Assembly (NCBI GenBank): GCA_014323675.1
Contig: JACONN010000002.1
Span: forward strand, 2,028,001-2,092,000
Direction of reading: 5' to 3'
Length of the DNA: 64,000 nucleotides
DNA from: Hormoscilla sp. GM7CHS1pb
Lineage (GTDB): Bacteria > Cyanobacteriota > Cyanobacteriia > Cyanobacteriales > Desertifilaceae
A program made the translations under genes and the position numbers. Of the stretch, positions 52,496-61,506 are shown piece after piece (position 1 is the first letter of the stretch; each line of letters starts with the position of its first letter). The notes beneath the pieces were generated by a model. The model ran no database searches. It saw only the letters and a program-made list of their open reading frames with translations, and was not told the origin of the DNA.

Positions 52496-54282
52496 GCCAG
52501 TCCGTCACCGGACCGACTCGTCTTCAGAACCGGACGTGAGACTTTCACCTCATCCGGCTCCTCAGTTTCGTCATCCTTGTCATGGATACGGCCTTTGCTA
52601 CCATCTCTGGCAGACTTATAGTCGTGGCAATAATCGTGTAGCAACTGTAGGTTTGCATACCAGTCCTTACCTCCCCTTGAGGTTGGCAGGATATGGTCCA
52701 CTTCCCATTTGTCACCATCCTTGAACGTTAGTCCGCATAGCCTGCACTTGCCATCCTGCCTCTTGAGCAGCTTTATTATTCTTGTGCTTACATCTGGGCT
52801 CTTCCGTAATCTTTGGCTCCAATAGACTAGGTTACCGTCGAAAGGGCTAGCTGTACCTTTCACCTTTACGTGTCTGACTATCTCAGTTTCGGAGTGTTTG
52901 GCCATTGTTATTTCGCCAATTTCTCTGGACTTGCCGGCAAATACCCAATGGTTCTTACCTTCAGTGGTCCAGTATTTCTTAGCTATCCATTGCCCTGATT
53001 TGTTGTGATGCCGTCGTGTTGCCCATTGCCAGAGTAATTTCCATAGGTGATTGTCCATGTCGTTGTAAGTTTCCTTACTTACCACTGTCCTGAAATAGTT
53101 ACTCCATCCCCGTATTACCGGGTTCAGTTTTGCTATCAACGCTGTTTGTGGTGTACATTTATGGCTTTTAACTATCTGTGATAGCTGTTCTTTATGTTTC
53201 CTAATGGATTTGTTACTTGGTTTGATTAGGGTCTTGAATCCTAGGGTGGTCCCGTTAGAGTTTTTGCCGCTTCTATGTTTCCCCATTTTGTACTGTCGGA
53301 TATTGAACCCTAGGAAATCGAATCCTGGGCTCTCTCCCTCCAGCGTGTGAGATATCCTTGTTTTTTCGGCTTTTAACTCTAGACCTATTCCTTTTAGCCA
53401 GTCCTCAACTACTCCTCTTGCTTGTTCAATCATTGACCGGTCATCATGCATAACCACAAAGTCATCGGCGTATCTGACTATTGTCAGTTTTGCCTTTTCC
53501 TTTTTCGTTTGCGCGAGGCTCATTACTTCCTTTTCTAGTCCGTGAAGGGCTATATTGGCCAGTAATGGGGATATTACTCCCCCCTGTGGAGTCCCGGTTT
53601 CCGTGGTTTGCCATGTTCCTTGGTCTATCACCCCGGCTTTTAACCATGCCCGTATTTGTCTGCGGATTGGTGATGTTGTATTCAGTTTATCAAGGAGTGC
53701 TGAGTGACTGATTCTGTCGAAGCATTTCGCAATATCCGCATCTAATACCCATTTGGGTTTCGTCTTGATGCTGTTGAATATCGCTTCTATTGCATCGTGG
53801 CATCCTCTCCCTGATCTGAATCCGTATGAGTTGGCTTCCATGTACGCCTCCCATTCGGGTTCTAGCGCCTGTTTGACCAACCCTTGTAATGCGCGGTCGT
53901 GCATTGTCGGTATCCCTAATGGCCTCTTTTCGTCCCCTCCTGGTTTTGGTATCCATACTCTTCGTGTGGGTTTTGCCTTAACCTTTTTGGTGACTCTGAG
54001 TTGGCTTACCAGTTCCTGACGTTGCTTTGGGGTTAGAGCTTTCACTCCATCCACACCTGCCGTTTTCTTTCCCTGGTTCTGTTGACTTACCTGCCGTACC
54101 GCTATCATCTTTGCGGACCATGACCTATTCAGTAACCCTTGGAGCTTGCGAACTTTTTGTCTATTGCCTTCCTGTGCCGCTCTGTAAATTCGTTTTTGCA
54201 GCTTAAAAACTACTCGCTCTAGCTTCTGCCAGGGGATAGTCTTCCAGTCATACACTCTTCTATTGATGGTGTTCCGTGACAT
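52492..54282 (-). CDS. ltrA: Group II intron reverse transcriptase-maturase with HNH endonuclease
   Basis: 596 residues. RT fingers and palm: VWIPKPGGDEKRPLGIPTMH, GFRSGRGCHDAIEAIFNSIK, VLDADIAKCFDRISH, TPQGGVISPLLANIALHG, IVRYADDFVVMHDDRSMIEQ (YADD). Thumb and maturase X domain follow (GWSNYFRTVVSKETYNDMDN). The C-terminal En domain has CRLCGLTFKDGDKWEVDHIL, LLHDYCHDYKSA (HNH with Cys pairs). All core catalytic residues are present. The last 25 residues run through intron domains V and VI and may not be natural. Likely functional for its own intron and perhaps for the ORF-less copy. Confidence 0.95.
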   Translation of the reverse strand: MSRNTINRRVYDWKTIPWQKLERVVFKLQKRIYRAAQEGNRQKVRKLQGLLNRSWSAKMIAVRQVSQQNQGKKTAGVDGVKALTPKQRQELVSQLRVTKKVKAKPTRRVWIPKPGGDEKRPLGIPTMHDRALQGLVKQALEPEWEAYMEANSYGFRSGRGCHDAIEAIFNSIKTKPKWVLDADIAKCFDRISHSALLDKLNTTSPIRRQIRAWLKAGVIDQGTWQTTETGTPQGGVISPLLANIALHGLEKEVMSLAQTKKEKAKLTIVRYADDFVVMHDDRSMIEQARGVVEDWLKGIGLELKAEKTRISHTLEGESPGFDFLGFNIRQYKMGKHRSGKNSNGTTLGFKTLIKPSNKSIRKHKEQLSQIVKSHKCTPQTALIAKLNPVIRGWSNYFRTVVSKETYNDMDNHLWKLLWQWATRRHHNKSGQWIAKKYWTTEGKNHWVFAGKSREIGEITMAKHSETEIVRHVKVKGTASPFDGNLVYWSQRLRKSPDVSTRIIKLLKRQDGKCRLCGLTFKDGDKWEVDHILPTSRGGKDWYANLQLLHDYCHDYKSARDGSKGRIHDKDDETEEPDEVKVSRPVLKTSRSGDGLA

Positions 54283-54887
54283 ATTAACTACTACTCACAA
54301 CTTCACAATTGACGAAACCGTGAGGGCGTTAGCTTATCCCATCCATTACAGATGGGCGTTTGTGCTTCTCCACTCAATCTTTCCCAAGTATGACCTGCCA
54401 GATGAGAGCAGAGTTTGCGCCTGTGGTGGCTACTCAATCTATCGACCGGTGATTGAGAGTACATACCTGGTTTACTTCGTTCCTACAGATGATTGGTTGT
54501 AGTTTTAGATAGGTTCTATATGCCGGGTTTATGGTCAGTGCTTATTGGTCGGCCTTGAGTCCGCCAATGACCTATATCCTTTCCCTTTTGGGCCAGCGTC
54601 TCAGCCTTATTACGCTGGTTCTTAATAACGACATCTGTAAACCTTCGCTTTCGCTCATCATGACTACTTGCTTGGCGATAACCGGTTTAGGCTACCGATT
54701 AGAGCGCCTTTCCTTCCCGCTTCACGGATTGATGCCATCTCTACCGTGGGGAGGGTGCTGTCACTCCTGCACCTGGAGGGGTGGGCTTTCACCACCATCA
54801 TCTGTAAGTTGTCAAGGCTAATGAAACCCTGCTAGCGGTCACCATTATTGACTTGTGTCAATTCAGTTTACGCTAAACGAATCGCAC
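52497..54887 (-). mobile_element. RT-encoding group II intron, antisense in a methyltransferase gene
   Basis: 5' end GTGCGATTCGTTTAGCG at 54887. Domains I-III at 54290-54887 contain GGGTTTCATTAGCC and ACCAGCGTAATAAGGCTGA. Domain V is at 52525-52560 (GAGCCGGATGAGGTGAAAGT then CTCACGTCCGGTT). Domain VI at 52497-52520 is AGTCGGTCCG-GTGA-CGGACTGGCT, a 10-bp stem with G-U pairs. Flanking exon sequence is the methyltransferase gene on the opposite strand, so the intron cannot splice out of the methyltransferase message. The exact 3' boundary is uncertain by a few bases. Confidence 0.9.
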
Positions 54888-55071
54888 TCAAGGATTTAAG
54901 ACAGCAGTTGAGAAAGAATTGCAACAGATTTCGGAAAAGGATTCTCGCAGACAGAAGGTAGAGTCGATGCTAGCCCAAGGGTTGCGGCAATTGGAGGCGA
55001 CGCAACAACCAGGCTATGGAGTTGGTCACGACCTCTTTGGGGTAATGTGGTTAGATGCCACAGCACTCTAG
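54888..55071 (+). pseudogene. C-terminal end of the split methyltransferase gene
   Basis: The plus strand directly beyond the intron 5' end opens in phase: QGFKTAVEKELQQISEKDSR, RQKVESMLAQGLRQLEATQQ, PGYGVGHDLFGVMWLDATAL, stop at 55069-55071. It has no start of its own. Joined to 51503 it would add about 61 residues. The GYGVGH...V.W strand pair fits the last beta-hairpin of a class I methyltransferase. Confidence 0.7.
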
Positions 55072-55289
55072 CTTCTTGCGAGGGTAAACGCATCTTGTGA
55101 TTAAGCAGGAGGTTTGAACTATTTATTGCTATAATTCGTAATTGTAAAGTGCTTATTGACTGTATAATTACGAAATTAACGGCTCAAATCCTTATTCGTT
55201 CCTAACGGACAAGTTGAGATGAGCTTACCCTCCATGAACAGAGTCGTTTGAGAACAACCGTCAATATTTTTTTTCAACAGGAAAAGGCA
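55072..55289. other. Gene-free AT-rich spacer
   Basis: Contains no gene. Downstream of the methyltransferase end and upstream of the CmcI-like gene; a promoter for the latter is expected here but I cannot fix one. Confidence 0.4.
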
Positions 55290-56054
55290 ATGGTATACAA
55301 AACAGCATTAGAGTTAGCAAAATACAAGTCCGAACCCTTAAGAACAGATCGCTTTGTGAAAATTTCGGAGAGGGAAGATCGCTCCGATCTTCCCGAAGCA
55401 GCATGTAAAAATTTGCTGAAGAATCACTGGTTACAGACTTGGAAAGGGATATTGCTAGCTAAAGGCATGACGGAAATAACTCTTTATCCCATGCTGCTCC
55501 ATGAACTACAGCCCAAAACAATTATTGAAATTGGTACATTCAACGGTGGTAGTGCATTGTGGTTTGCAGATATCATGGAGATGTTGGGTACGGAAACTCG
55601 TATTTACTCAATGGATATCGATTTATCTATGGTAGATGAAAAGGTAAAACATGACCCTAGGATTCAATTTGTACAGGGAGATTGTAATCACATTGAATCG
55701 ACTTTTACCCCAGAATTACTCTCTACTCTCCCTCATCCTTGGTTCTTGACCGAGGATGCCCATATCAATTCAGTGGGAATTTTAGAATATTTTCACCAAA
55801 ATGGTTTTCAGAAGGGAGATTATGTTGTTATTGAAGATACAAACCCATTGAGTTGGAAGATTGAAATGTTGGATGAAGAGATTTGGGGGGAGGAGTATTA
55901 TGAAAATCAAGAAATGTTAGGTCAATAGATCCTCAACGATGTACGAAGTTGGTTGAAAAACCACGAAGAGGAATATCTGATTGACACTTATTATCTTGAT
56001 ATGTATGGATACAATGTTTCTAAGAACTGGAATTCTGTGTTAAAGAAAGTTTGA
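55290..56054 (+). pseudogene. CmcI-like (cephalosporin hydroxylase family) enzyme with in-frame amber
   Basis: From ATG 55290: LPEAACKNLLKNHWLQTWKG, TLYPMLLHELQPKTIIEIGT, FNGGSALWFADIMEMLGTET, RIYSMDIDLSMVDEKVKHDP, YVVIEDTNP. This is the Rossmann methyltransferase fold of CmcI/rhamnosyl O-methyltransferase-type enzymes; metal or SAM ligands are near EIGTFNGG and EDTN. TAG at 55926-55928 follows ENQEMLGQ, but the same frame continues ILNDVRSWLKNHEEEYLIDT, YYLDMYGYNVSKNWNSVLKK to TGA 56054. Full length would be 254 residues, normal for the family. Whether the short form works is unknown. Confidence 0.7.
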
Positions 56055-56108
56055 AGACAAGAAGAAAATCATTGCATAATTAACACATAAAATCAGGTAG
56101 TTTTAGTG

Positions 56109-56283
56109 ATGCAATGTCCTGAATGCCAAATAGACAAAAATGGTAAAACCAGACAAGGGAAACAAAATCTATATTTGTGTCAAACGCTCCCACCAATTTA
56201 TGACTGACTACAATCGTCATCAGGGATATGACAACGAAATCTGGGATTTATTTCATGTGCAAGGTTGTTCGCTAATTCATTGA
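56109..56283 (+). pseudogene. IS1-type transposase InsA fragment
   Basis: MQCPECQIDKNGKTRQGKQN with LYLC is the Cys-rich zinc finger start, and after a frameshift HQFMTDYNRHQGYDNEIWDL matches the HTH that follows. The rest is missing; it ends directly at the surE start. Confidence 0.65.
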
Positions 56284-56292
56284 TGTGAGATT

Positions 56293-56985
56293 ATGACCTT
56301 TTTAGTAACCAATGACGATGGTATTGATGATCCTGGGATTCGTGCATTACACAAAGCATTGTCCCAAGTAACGACCGATCGCATTGTAGTCGTTGCTCCC
56401 TTACACCACCAGTCAGGCTGCGGTCATCAGGTCAATATTCGTACAGTTATTCCAGTGGAATGGCGATCGAACAATGAGGTGAGTGTAGACAGTACGCCGG
56501 CTGATTGCGTTCGTCTGGGGGTCAACTATCTCTACGACGATATCAACTTTGTTGTCTCTGGGATTAATGCCGGCTGCAATATGCGCTCGGACATTTATTG
56601 CTCGGGAACAATAGGGGCGGCCCGAGAGGCCACGATACACCGGATTCCAGCGATCGCCTTTTCTCACTTTAAGAGAACAGGCTGGGATCTGGACTGGGAA
56701 CGGGGGACGCAGTGGACTGAGAGGGTCTTGCACGAGTTATTAGCTAAACCGCCTGAGTCTGGAACCTTCTGGACGGTCAACTTTCCCCACCTAGAACCGG
56801 ACGCACCCGAGCCAGAGATTCTCTTTTGTTCCCTTTGTACCCGTCCCCTACTCACGGAATTCGTCAAGCAAGGAGATGGGTATCTATATGTGGGAGATGA
56901 TATCAACCGTAAAGGAGATTCAGGTACAGACGTTGATGTGTGTTTATCGGGCAATATTGCGATCGCCCAGAATCGCTTATGGTAA
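56293..56985 (+). CDS. surE: SurE 5'/3'-nucleotidase
   Basis: 230 residues. MTFLVTNDDGIDDPGIRALH with the metal-binding DD, VVVAPLHHQSGCGHQVNI, VDSTPADCVRLGVNYL, VVSGINAGCNM with Asn, and CSGTIGAAREATIHRIPAIA are the SurE motifs. It dephosphorylates nucleoside monophosphates or related phosphate esters using a divalent metal. The usual genomic context (pcm, rpoS) is absent; instead it sits in a small biosynthetic-looking cluster, where SurE-type enzymes can act on pathway phosphates. Its 3' end is duplicated at 58946. Confidence 0.92.
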   Translation: MTFLVTNDDGIDDPGIRALHKALSQVTTDRIVVVAPLHHQSGCGHQVNIRTVIPVEWRSNNEVSVDSTPADCVRLGVNYLYDDINFVVSGINAGCNMRSDIYCSGTIGAAREATIHRIPAIAFSHFKRTGWDLDWERGTQWTERVLHELLAKPPESGTFWTVNFPHLEPDAPEPEILFCSLCTRPLLTEFVKQGDGYLYVGDDINRKGDSGTDVDVCLSGNIAIAQNRLW

Positions 56986-57017
56986 AGTATGTTGAATAAG
57001 CTATCTATTCTAATATC

Positions 57018-58916
57018 ATGCTTCAAGTTGCAACAGTAACTGTAATTTGCCAGGAAGTTAATCAACCAGACGAATTAATTCCTGTATTGGTTTTGTGTCC
57101 ATCTCAGGATGAGAAGCAATTACTCGATCGCGCAGATTTATCGGCTTATTGCTTTCATTGCTTAGAATATTCAGTTCTCCAAACAACACCACCTAGAATC
57201 AAAGGTAAAGTAGATCTAGTAGCATTTTGCCAAGATGCGATCGCTTATGCAAAAGAACATCAGATATTGGCAGTTTACTACAGCTTCGATATTGCCAATA
57301 TAGTAGCCGCAGTGGTTTGTGAAAGTCTGAATCTATTTGGTCCTCGGATTGAAAGTATATTGCAGTGTTTTCATAAGTTGTATGCCAGAGAGATTGACAG
57401 AACCCCCCCCGGTTACGGTGTCGTGCAGCTAGGAAATGAAGGAGAAGTTGTAATTGACGGTCGCATTAAAAATGCGCTGAAGTTTCCCGTATTTTTTAAA
57501 CCAGTTTGTTCTAGTTACGGCATGTTTTGTGCTCGGGTCGATCGACCAGAGCAGTTACAACAGGTATGTAATAACAATAGCTTTTTCAGTGCTGAATTTT
57601 GTATTCAAGATCGAGGCACACCGATATTGATTGAAATAAATGCCCGTAGGTCGGCAACATTGAGTTTTTTATATCAGCAAAGTCTGAACTTTAATTTACA
57701 TAAAGCTGCTCTGACATTAGCCCTGGGAAATTGCCCAGAGATTCCTAAACGGACATTAGGAGAACAAACATTGCCTGCCAGTTGTCGCCTGTATATGTCA
57801 ACTCGTAAAACTGGTCTCGCCTCAACAATGTTTGACTTTAGCCTTGCCCAACAAACCCTCGGTTGCTCGCAACTAATTACCTTTAATTGCGAACCATGGG
57901 AGCAAGTTAAAGGTGCCTACTATCATCCAACTCCACTGGCAGAACTAAACCTCGTGGGCGCTAACAGAGCTGCGCTACAGTTTTATGGCGAGCATCTACG
58001 CAATGCATTGCTGCTGGAACGACGATATCCAGCCTATAAAATTGCTATGGTGCAAGACTGCGTTCTCCAGGGGGGTGAGGGACTTTGCTATGACCCCAAA
58101 AGCCATCAACTGTTCTGCCTGGACTATGGCGAGCCGCAACTTATTCAACTGTGCTTAAAAACCCGCAAGATGCAGCGGATCCCATTACCGGGTTCCTGTT
58201 ATGGCATGGCGGTGTCAGGGATGGGAACTGTGGTGTTGTCTGGAGAGCTAGGACTGGTGGAGTTGAATCTCAATACCCAGGAGCTAGTGCCGATTATCCA
58301 AGACTATCAGGGCAAGCAGTTGGTTTGTAATGATGCGATCGTTGACCCAACCGGACAGATATGGTTTAACACTATCGATGAGGATGCCACGGCGATTAGG
58401 GGAACAGGCGCACTACTAATGTGTGATCGCCAGGGGCAAGTCCGGGAAGTTTTTGCTGGACTGGGTTATGCCAACGGTATGGGACTGTCGCCAGATGGGC
58501 GATCGCTCTACCTTGTCGATAGCCTAGAACGCGCTGTCCATGTATTCGCGATCGATACCGATAAACACGAGCATCACAAATTTATTGTTGCAGATGAAAA
58601 TGAAGGAGTACCCGATGGATTGGCTGTAGATGCGGCGGGTCGTCTTTGGCTCACATTTTGGTTTGGAGGTAAAATAGTCTGTATCGATCCGCGATCGCAA
58701 GAACGAGTCAGAGAGGTTTTTATACCTGTTATGAATATTAGCAGTGTGAGCGTTGTTGATTCTAAGGGCGATCACAGTGCCGACGCACCCTGCAAATTGT
58801 TTGCTTGCTCGTCTGCTGTTCCTTGGCCAGGGGGAAAAGTACTCGCACCCTGGTATGCAGGTGACTTGCCAGTTCCTCGACAAGGATACCTTTTTGTTAT
58901 CGATATAGTACCTTGA
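57018..58916 (+). CDS. ATP-grasp / SMP-30 fusion protein
   Basis: 632 residues. N-terminal about 330 residues look like an ATP-grasp enzyme: FDIANIVAAVVCESLNLFGP, FPVFFKPVCSSYGMFCARVD (Lys-binding lobe), then SAEFCIQDRGTPILIEINAR with the metal-binding Glu and Asn. The distance between these motifs is only about 60 residues, much less than the usual 100 or more, so an in-frame internal deletion is likely. Residues 345-632 form an SMP-30/gluconolactonase propeller: LQGGEGLCYDPKSHQLFCLD, VCNDAIVDPTGQIWFNTIDE, GYANGMGLSPDGRSLYLVDS, GVPDGLAVDAAGRLWLTFWF. A fused ligase and lactonase suggests a small-molecule pathway; product unknown. Confidence 0.78.
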   Translation: MLQVATVTVICQEVNQPDELIPVLVLCPSQDEKQLLDRADLSAYCFHCLEYSVLQTTPPRIKGKVDLVAFCQDAIAYAKEHQILAVYYSFDIANIVAAVVCESLNLFGPRIESILQCFHKLYAREIDRTPPGYGVVQLGNEGEVVIDGRIKNALKFPVFFKPVCSSYGMFCARVDRPEQLQQVCNNNSFFSAEFCIQDRGTPILIEINARRSATLSFLYQQSLNFNLHKAALTLALGNCPEIPKRTLGEQTLPASCRLYMSTRKTGLASTMFDFSLAQQTLGCSQLITFNCEPWEQVKGAYYHPTPLAELNLVGANRAALQFYGEHLRNALLLERRYPAYKIAMVQDCVLQGGEGLCYDPKSHQLFCLDYGEPQLIQLCLKTRKMQRIPLPGSCYGMAVSGMGTVVLSGELGLVELNLNTQELVPIIQDYQGKQLVCNDAIVDPTGQIWFNTIDEDATAIRGTGALLMCDRQGQVREVFAGLGYANGMGLSPDGRSLYLVDSLERAVHVFAIDTDKHEHHKFIVADENEGVPDGLAVDAAGRLWLTFWFGGKIVCIDPRSQERVREVFIPVMNISSVSVVDSKGDHSADAPCKLFACSSAVPWPGGKVLAPWYAGDLPVPRQGYLFVIDIVP

Positions 58917-58945
58917 CAACTCTATACCAATAGGAGTGCAAGTCC

Positions 58946-59123
58946 CTTTTGTTCCCTCTGTACCCATCCCCTACTCACGGAGTTCGTCAAGCTTGGGAAC
59001 GGGTATCTCTATGTGGGAGATGATATCAACCACAAAGGAGATTCAGGAACAGACGTTGATGTCTGTCGATCTGGCAATATTGCGATCGCCCAGAGTCGTT
59101 TATGGTAAAGTATGTTGAATAAG
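58946..59123 (+). repeat. Duplicated 3' end of surE
   Basis: About 178 bases closely match 56823-57001, including the last 55 codons of surE, its stop and the next 17 bases (TATGGTAAAGTATGTTGAAT). The two copies directly flank the ATP-grasp/SMP-30 gene, so recombination between them would delete that gene. Confidence 0.92.
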
Positions 59124-59233
59124 CGCGTTATATCCTCTAAGATTATGCTCAAATTTCTCTCTAGGTTACCATACTCATGGTACGGAGCGAATATTTTGGT
59201 TCCTGAAAGTTCACATCACTTAATCAATGAACG

Positions 59234-60484
59234 ATGACAAAAAAAGACTATTCTCCCAAATCAGTCCCCCGCATTGAATCTCTGAAGGTAAAAAATTATC
59301 GTGCCCTGCGGGACTTAGAACTAAAGAATATTACACCCTTAACAGTGCTTCTCGGTCCGAATGGCAGTGGCAAGTCCACCATCTTCGATATGTTTGCCTT
59401 CCTGTCAGAGTGTTTTTCTGTGGGGTTGCGAAAAGCATGGGATAAACGCGGCAGGTTCAGGGAACTGCGCAGCCGTGGTGCTGAAGGATCAATTGTAATA
59501 GAATTGAAATATCGCGAAACGCCCGAACAACCGATAATTACCTATCATTTAGCTATTGATGAACACGGCAAAGGACCATACGTCGCGGAAGAGTGGCTGC
59601 AATGGAGAAGAGGACAAAGAGGGAAGCCATTCCGGTTTCTTAATTTCCAAGAAGGTGCTGGACGAGTCGTCACTGGCGAGATGCCAGATGAACAGCATGA
59701 GAGAATTGAAGAACAGCTAGATTCTCCAGAAATGCTGGCAGTCAATACTCTGGGTCAGTTTGCTAGGCACCCCCGCGTCAGCGCCCTCCGTCGCTTCATC
59801 ACTAGCTGGTATTTGTCCTACCTCACCGCTGATAATACGCGCAGTCTTCCGGAAGCCGGACCGCAAGAACGGTTATCAACCACTGGCGACAACCTACCCA
59901 ACGTGATTCAATACCTCAAAGAACAACACCCCGATCGACTAAATAAGATTGTACAAATCCTATCCAAAATGGTGCCCAGACTGGAGAAAGTAGAATCAGA
60001 AATGATGGGAGATGGGCGGTTGTTATTGGAAATTAAAGATGCCCCCTTTTCCCAACCAATTCTCGCCAAGTTCGCTTCTGATGGTACTCTAAACCTGCTG
60101 GCATACCTGACGGTTCTTTACGACCCAGAACCGCCACAAATTATCGGCCTTGAGGAACCAGAAAATCATCTGCATCCCTCCTTGTTGTTAGAACTAGGAG
60201 CGGAATGTAGATTAGCATTGGCCAACACCCAATTGATAGTAACGACTCATTCTCCTTTCTTCCTCAACGAACTCAGACCAGAAGAATTATGGGTGCTGTA
60301 TCGAGATGAAGAAGGTTATACCCGAGGGAGGCGAACTGCTGATATGCAAGGGGTTAAGGAATTTCTGCAAAATGGTGCCCTGTTAGGAGATCTGTGGATG
60401 CAAGATTTCTTTGAAGTTGGCAATCCTCTGGTGAATGCTGGTGGTTCAAAAATTAGAGGCAAGAAAAAGTCAACAGCGGAGTGA
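59234..60484 (+). CDS. AAA ATPase (AAA_21, OLD-like), partner of DUF4276
   Basis: 416 residues. [20 protein letters not shown] start, Walker [21 protein letters not shown], signature [20 protein letters not shown], Walker [21 protein letters not shown], and [20 protein letters not shown]. The basic tail ends RGKKKSTAE. Stop is 6 bases before the DUF4276 gene. OLD-family ATPases with a separate TOPRIM-like protein are phage-defence candidates; here ATPase and nuclease are encoded as two proteins. Confidence 0.88.
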   Translation: MTKKDYSPKSVPRIESLKVKNYRALRDLELKNITPLTVLLGPNGSGKSTIFDMFAFLSECFSVGLRKAWDKRGRFRELRSRGAEGSIVIELKYRETPEQPIITYHLAIDEHGKGPYVAEEWLQWRRGQRGKPFRFLNFQEGAGRVVTGEMPDEQHERIEEQLDSPEMLAVNTLGQFARHPRVSALRRFITSWYLSYLTADNTRSLPEAGPQERLSTTGDNLPNVIQYLKEQHPDRLNKIVQILSKMVPRLEKVESEMMGDGRLLLEIKDAPFSQPILAKFASDGTLNLLAYLTVLYDPEPPQIIGLEEPENHLHPSLLLELGAECRLALANTQLIVTTHSPFFLNELRPEELWVLYRDEEGYTRGRRTADMQGVKEFLQNGALLGDLWMQDFFEVGNPLVNAGGSKIRGKKKSTAE

Positions 60485-60490
60485 GGGACA

Positions 60491-61102
60491 ATGCACGTTG
60501 TGTTTTTAGTCGAGGAAGCATCTGTCAGAGTTGCCCTCGACAACCTTTTACCGTCAATCTTGGGGGAAGACGTAGAGTTTGAAATTCAGGCTTATCAAGG
60601 CAAAGATCATCTGCTCTCCAAATTGCCCAATCATCTTAAAGGTTATAAGCCGTGGTTGCCAGATGATTGGCGCATTGTAGTTCTAATTGACGAAGACCGA
60701 GAAGATTGTATTAAACTTAAGCAGCAGTTGGAAGACATAGCTGCTGATGTTGGCTTAGTTACTAAGACAGCAGCGGGAACTGACCGACCGTTTCAAGTCT
60801 TGAACAGATTGGTAATTGAAGAATTAGAGGCATGGTTTTTTGGAGATGTAGAAGCCATTTGTGCAGCTTATCCCCGTATCTCACCTAATCTAGCACAGCA
60901 GAGGAAGTATCGCAACTCCGATGCAGTTTCCGGTGGCACTTGGGAAGCTCTGGAACGAGAACTACAGAAAAAAGGCTATTATCCTGATGGTTTGAGTAAG
61001 CTGGTGGCGGCGCGGGAAATCTCCCAACATATGAACCCGGAACGTAACAATTCTCATAGTTTTCAGGTGTTCCGGGATGCCTTGTTGCAGATGGTACAGT
61101 GA
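60491..61102 (+). CDS. DUF4276 TOPRIM-like nuclease partner
   Basis: 203 residues. VVFLVEEASVRVALDNLLPS is the acidic first strand (E) of a TOPRIM-like fold, WRIVVLIDEDREDCIKLKQQ gives D-x-D, and VIEELEAWFFGDVEAICAAY is the conserved E-x-W segment of DUF4276. YRNSDAVSGGTWEALERELQ and HMNPERNNSHSFQVFRDALL complete the family pattern. Function is inferred: metal-dependent DNA cleavage under control of the upstream ATPase. Confidence 0.88.
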   Translation: MHVVFLVEEASVRVALDNLLPSILGEDVEFEIQAYQGKDHLLSKLPNHLKGYKPWLPDDWRIVVLIDEDREDCIKLKQQLEDIAADVGLVTKTAAGTDRPFQVLNRLVIEELEAWFFGDVEAICAAYPRISPNLAQQRKYRNSDAVSGGTWEALERELQKKGYYPDGLSKLVAAREISQHMNPERNNSHSFQVFRDALLQMVQ

Positions 61103-61506
61103 GCGATCGCCTCCTTAAATTTATTGCTAATGGCTAATGGCTAATTGAGAATTATTCGATTTCACCCGCAAGGGTCCGTTAAATTCATCGAACTCTATTT
61201 GTAAATATGTAATGTGGTGAAATATCCTTCAGGAAAGACCCTTGCATCTCTACAGGAGGATATCTTAGATTTTATAATAACATAAATTTGGCAATTGTCA
61301 ACCAGATTTTGATATTTTTCTCCGGGTTACTGACGCTGAAAAGCTATTGCACCTGTATAAAGGCGATCGGGGGCATTTCAGCGGTCAAAACCAGTTGGGT
61401 TTTGAAAAGGTTTAATTGCGGAATATTTCACCGGTTATTCAGCATTTATTCTCTACTAATTCAAATCCTTTCGCACCCACTTTCGGAATTTTGAATTTTG
61501 AATTGC
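61103..61506. other. Gene-free spacer
   Basis: TAATGGCTAATGGCTAATTG at 61130 is a short tandem. Otherwise AT-rich with no gene. It separates the convergent DUF4276 and Ycf46-like genes, so terminators may lie here. Confidence 0.5.
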
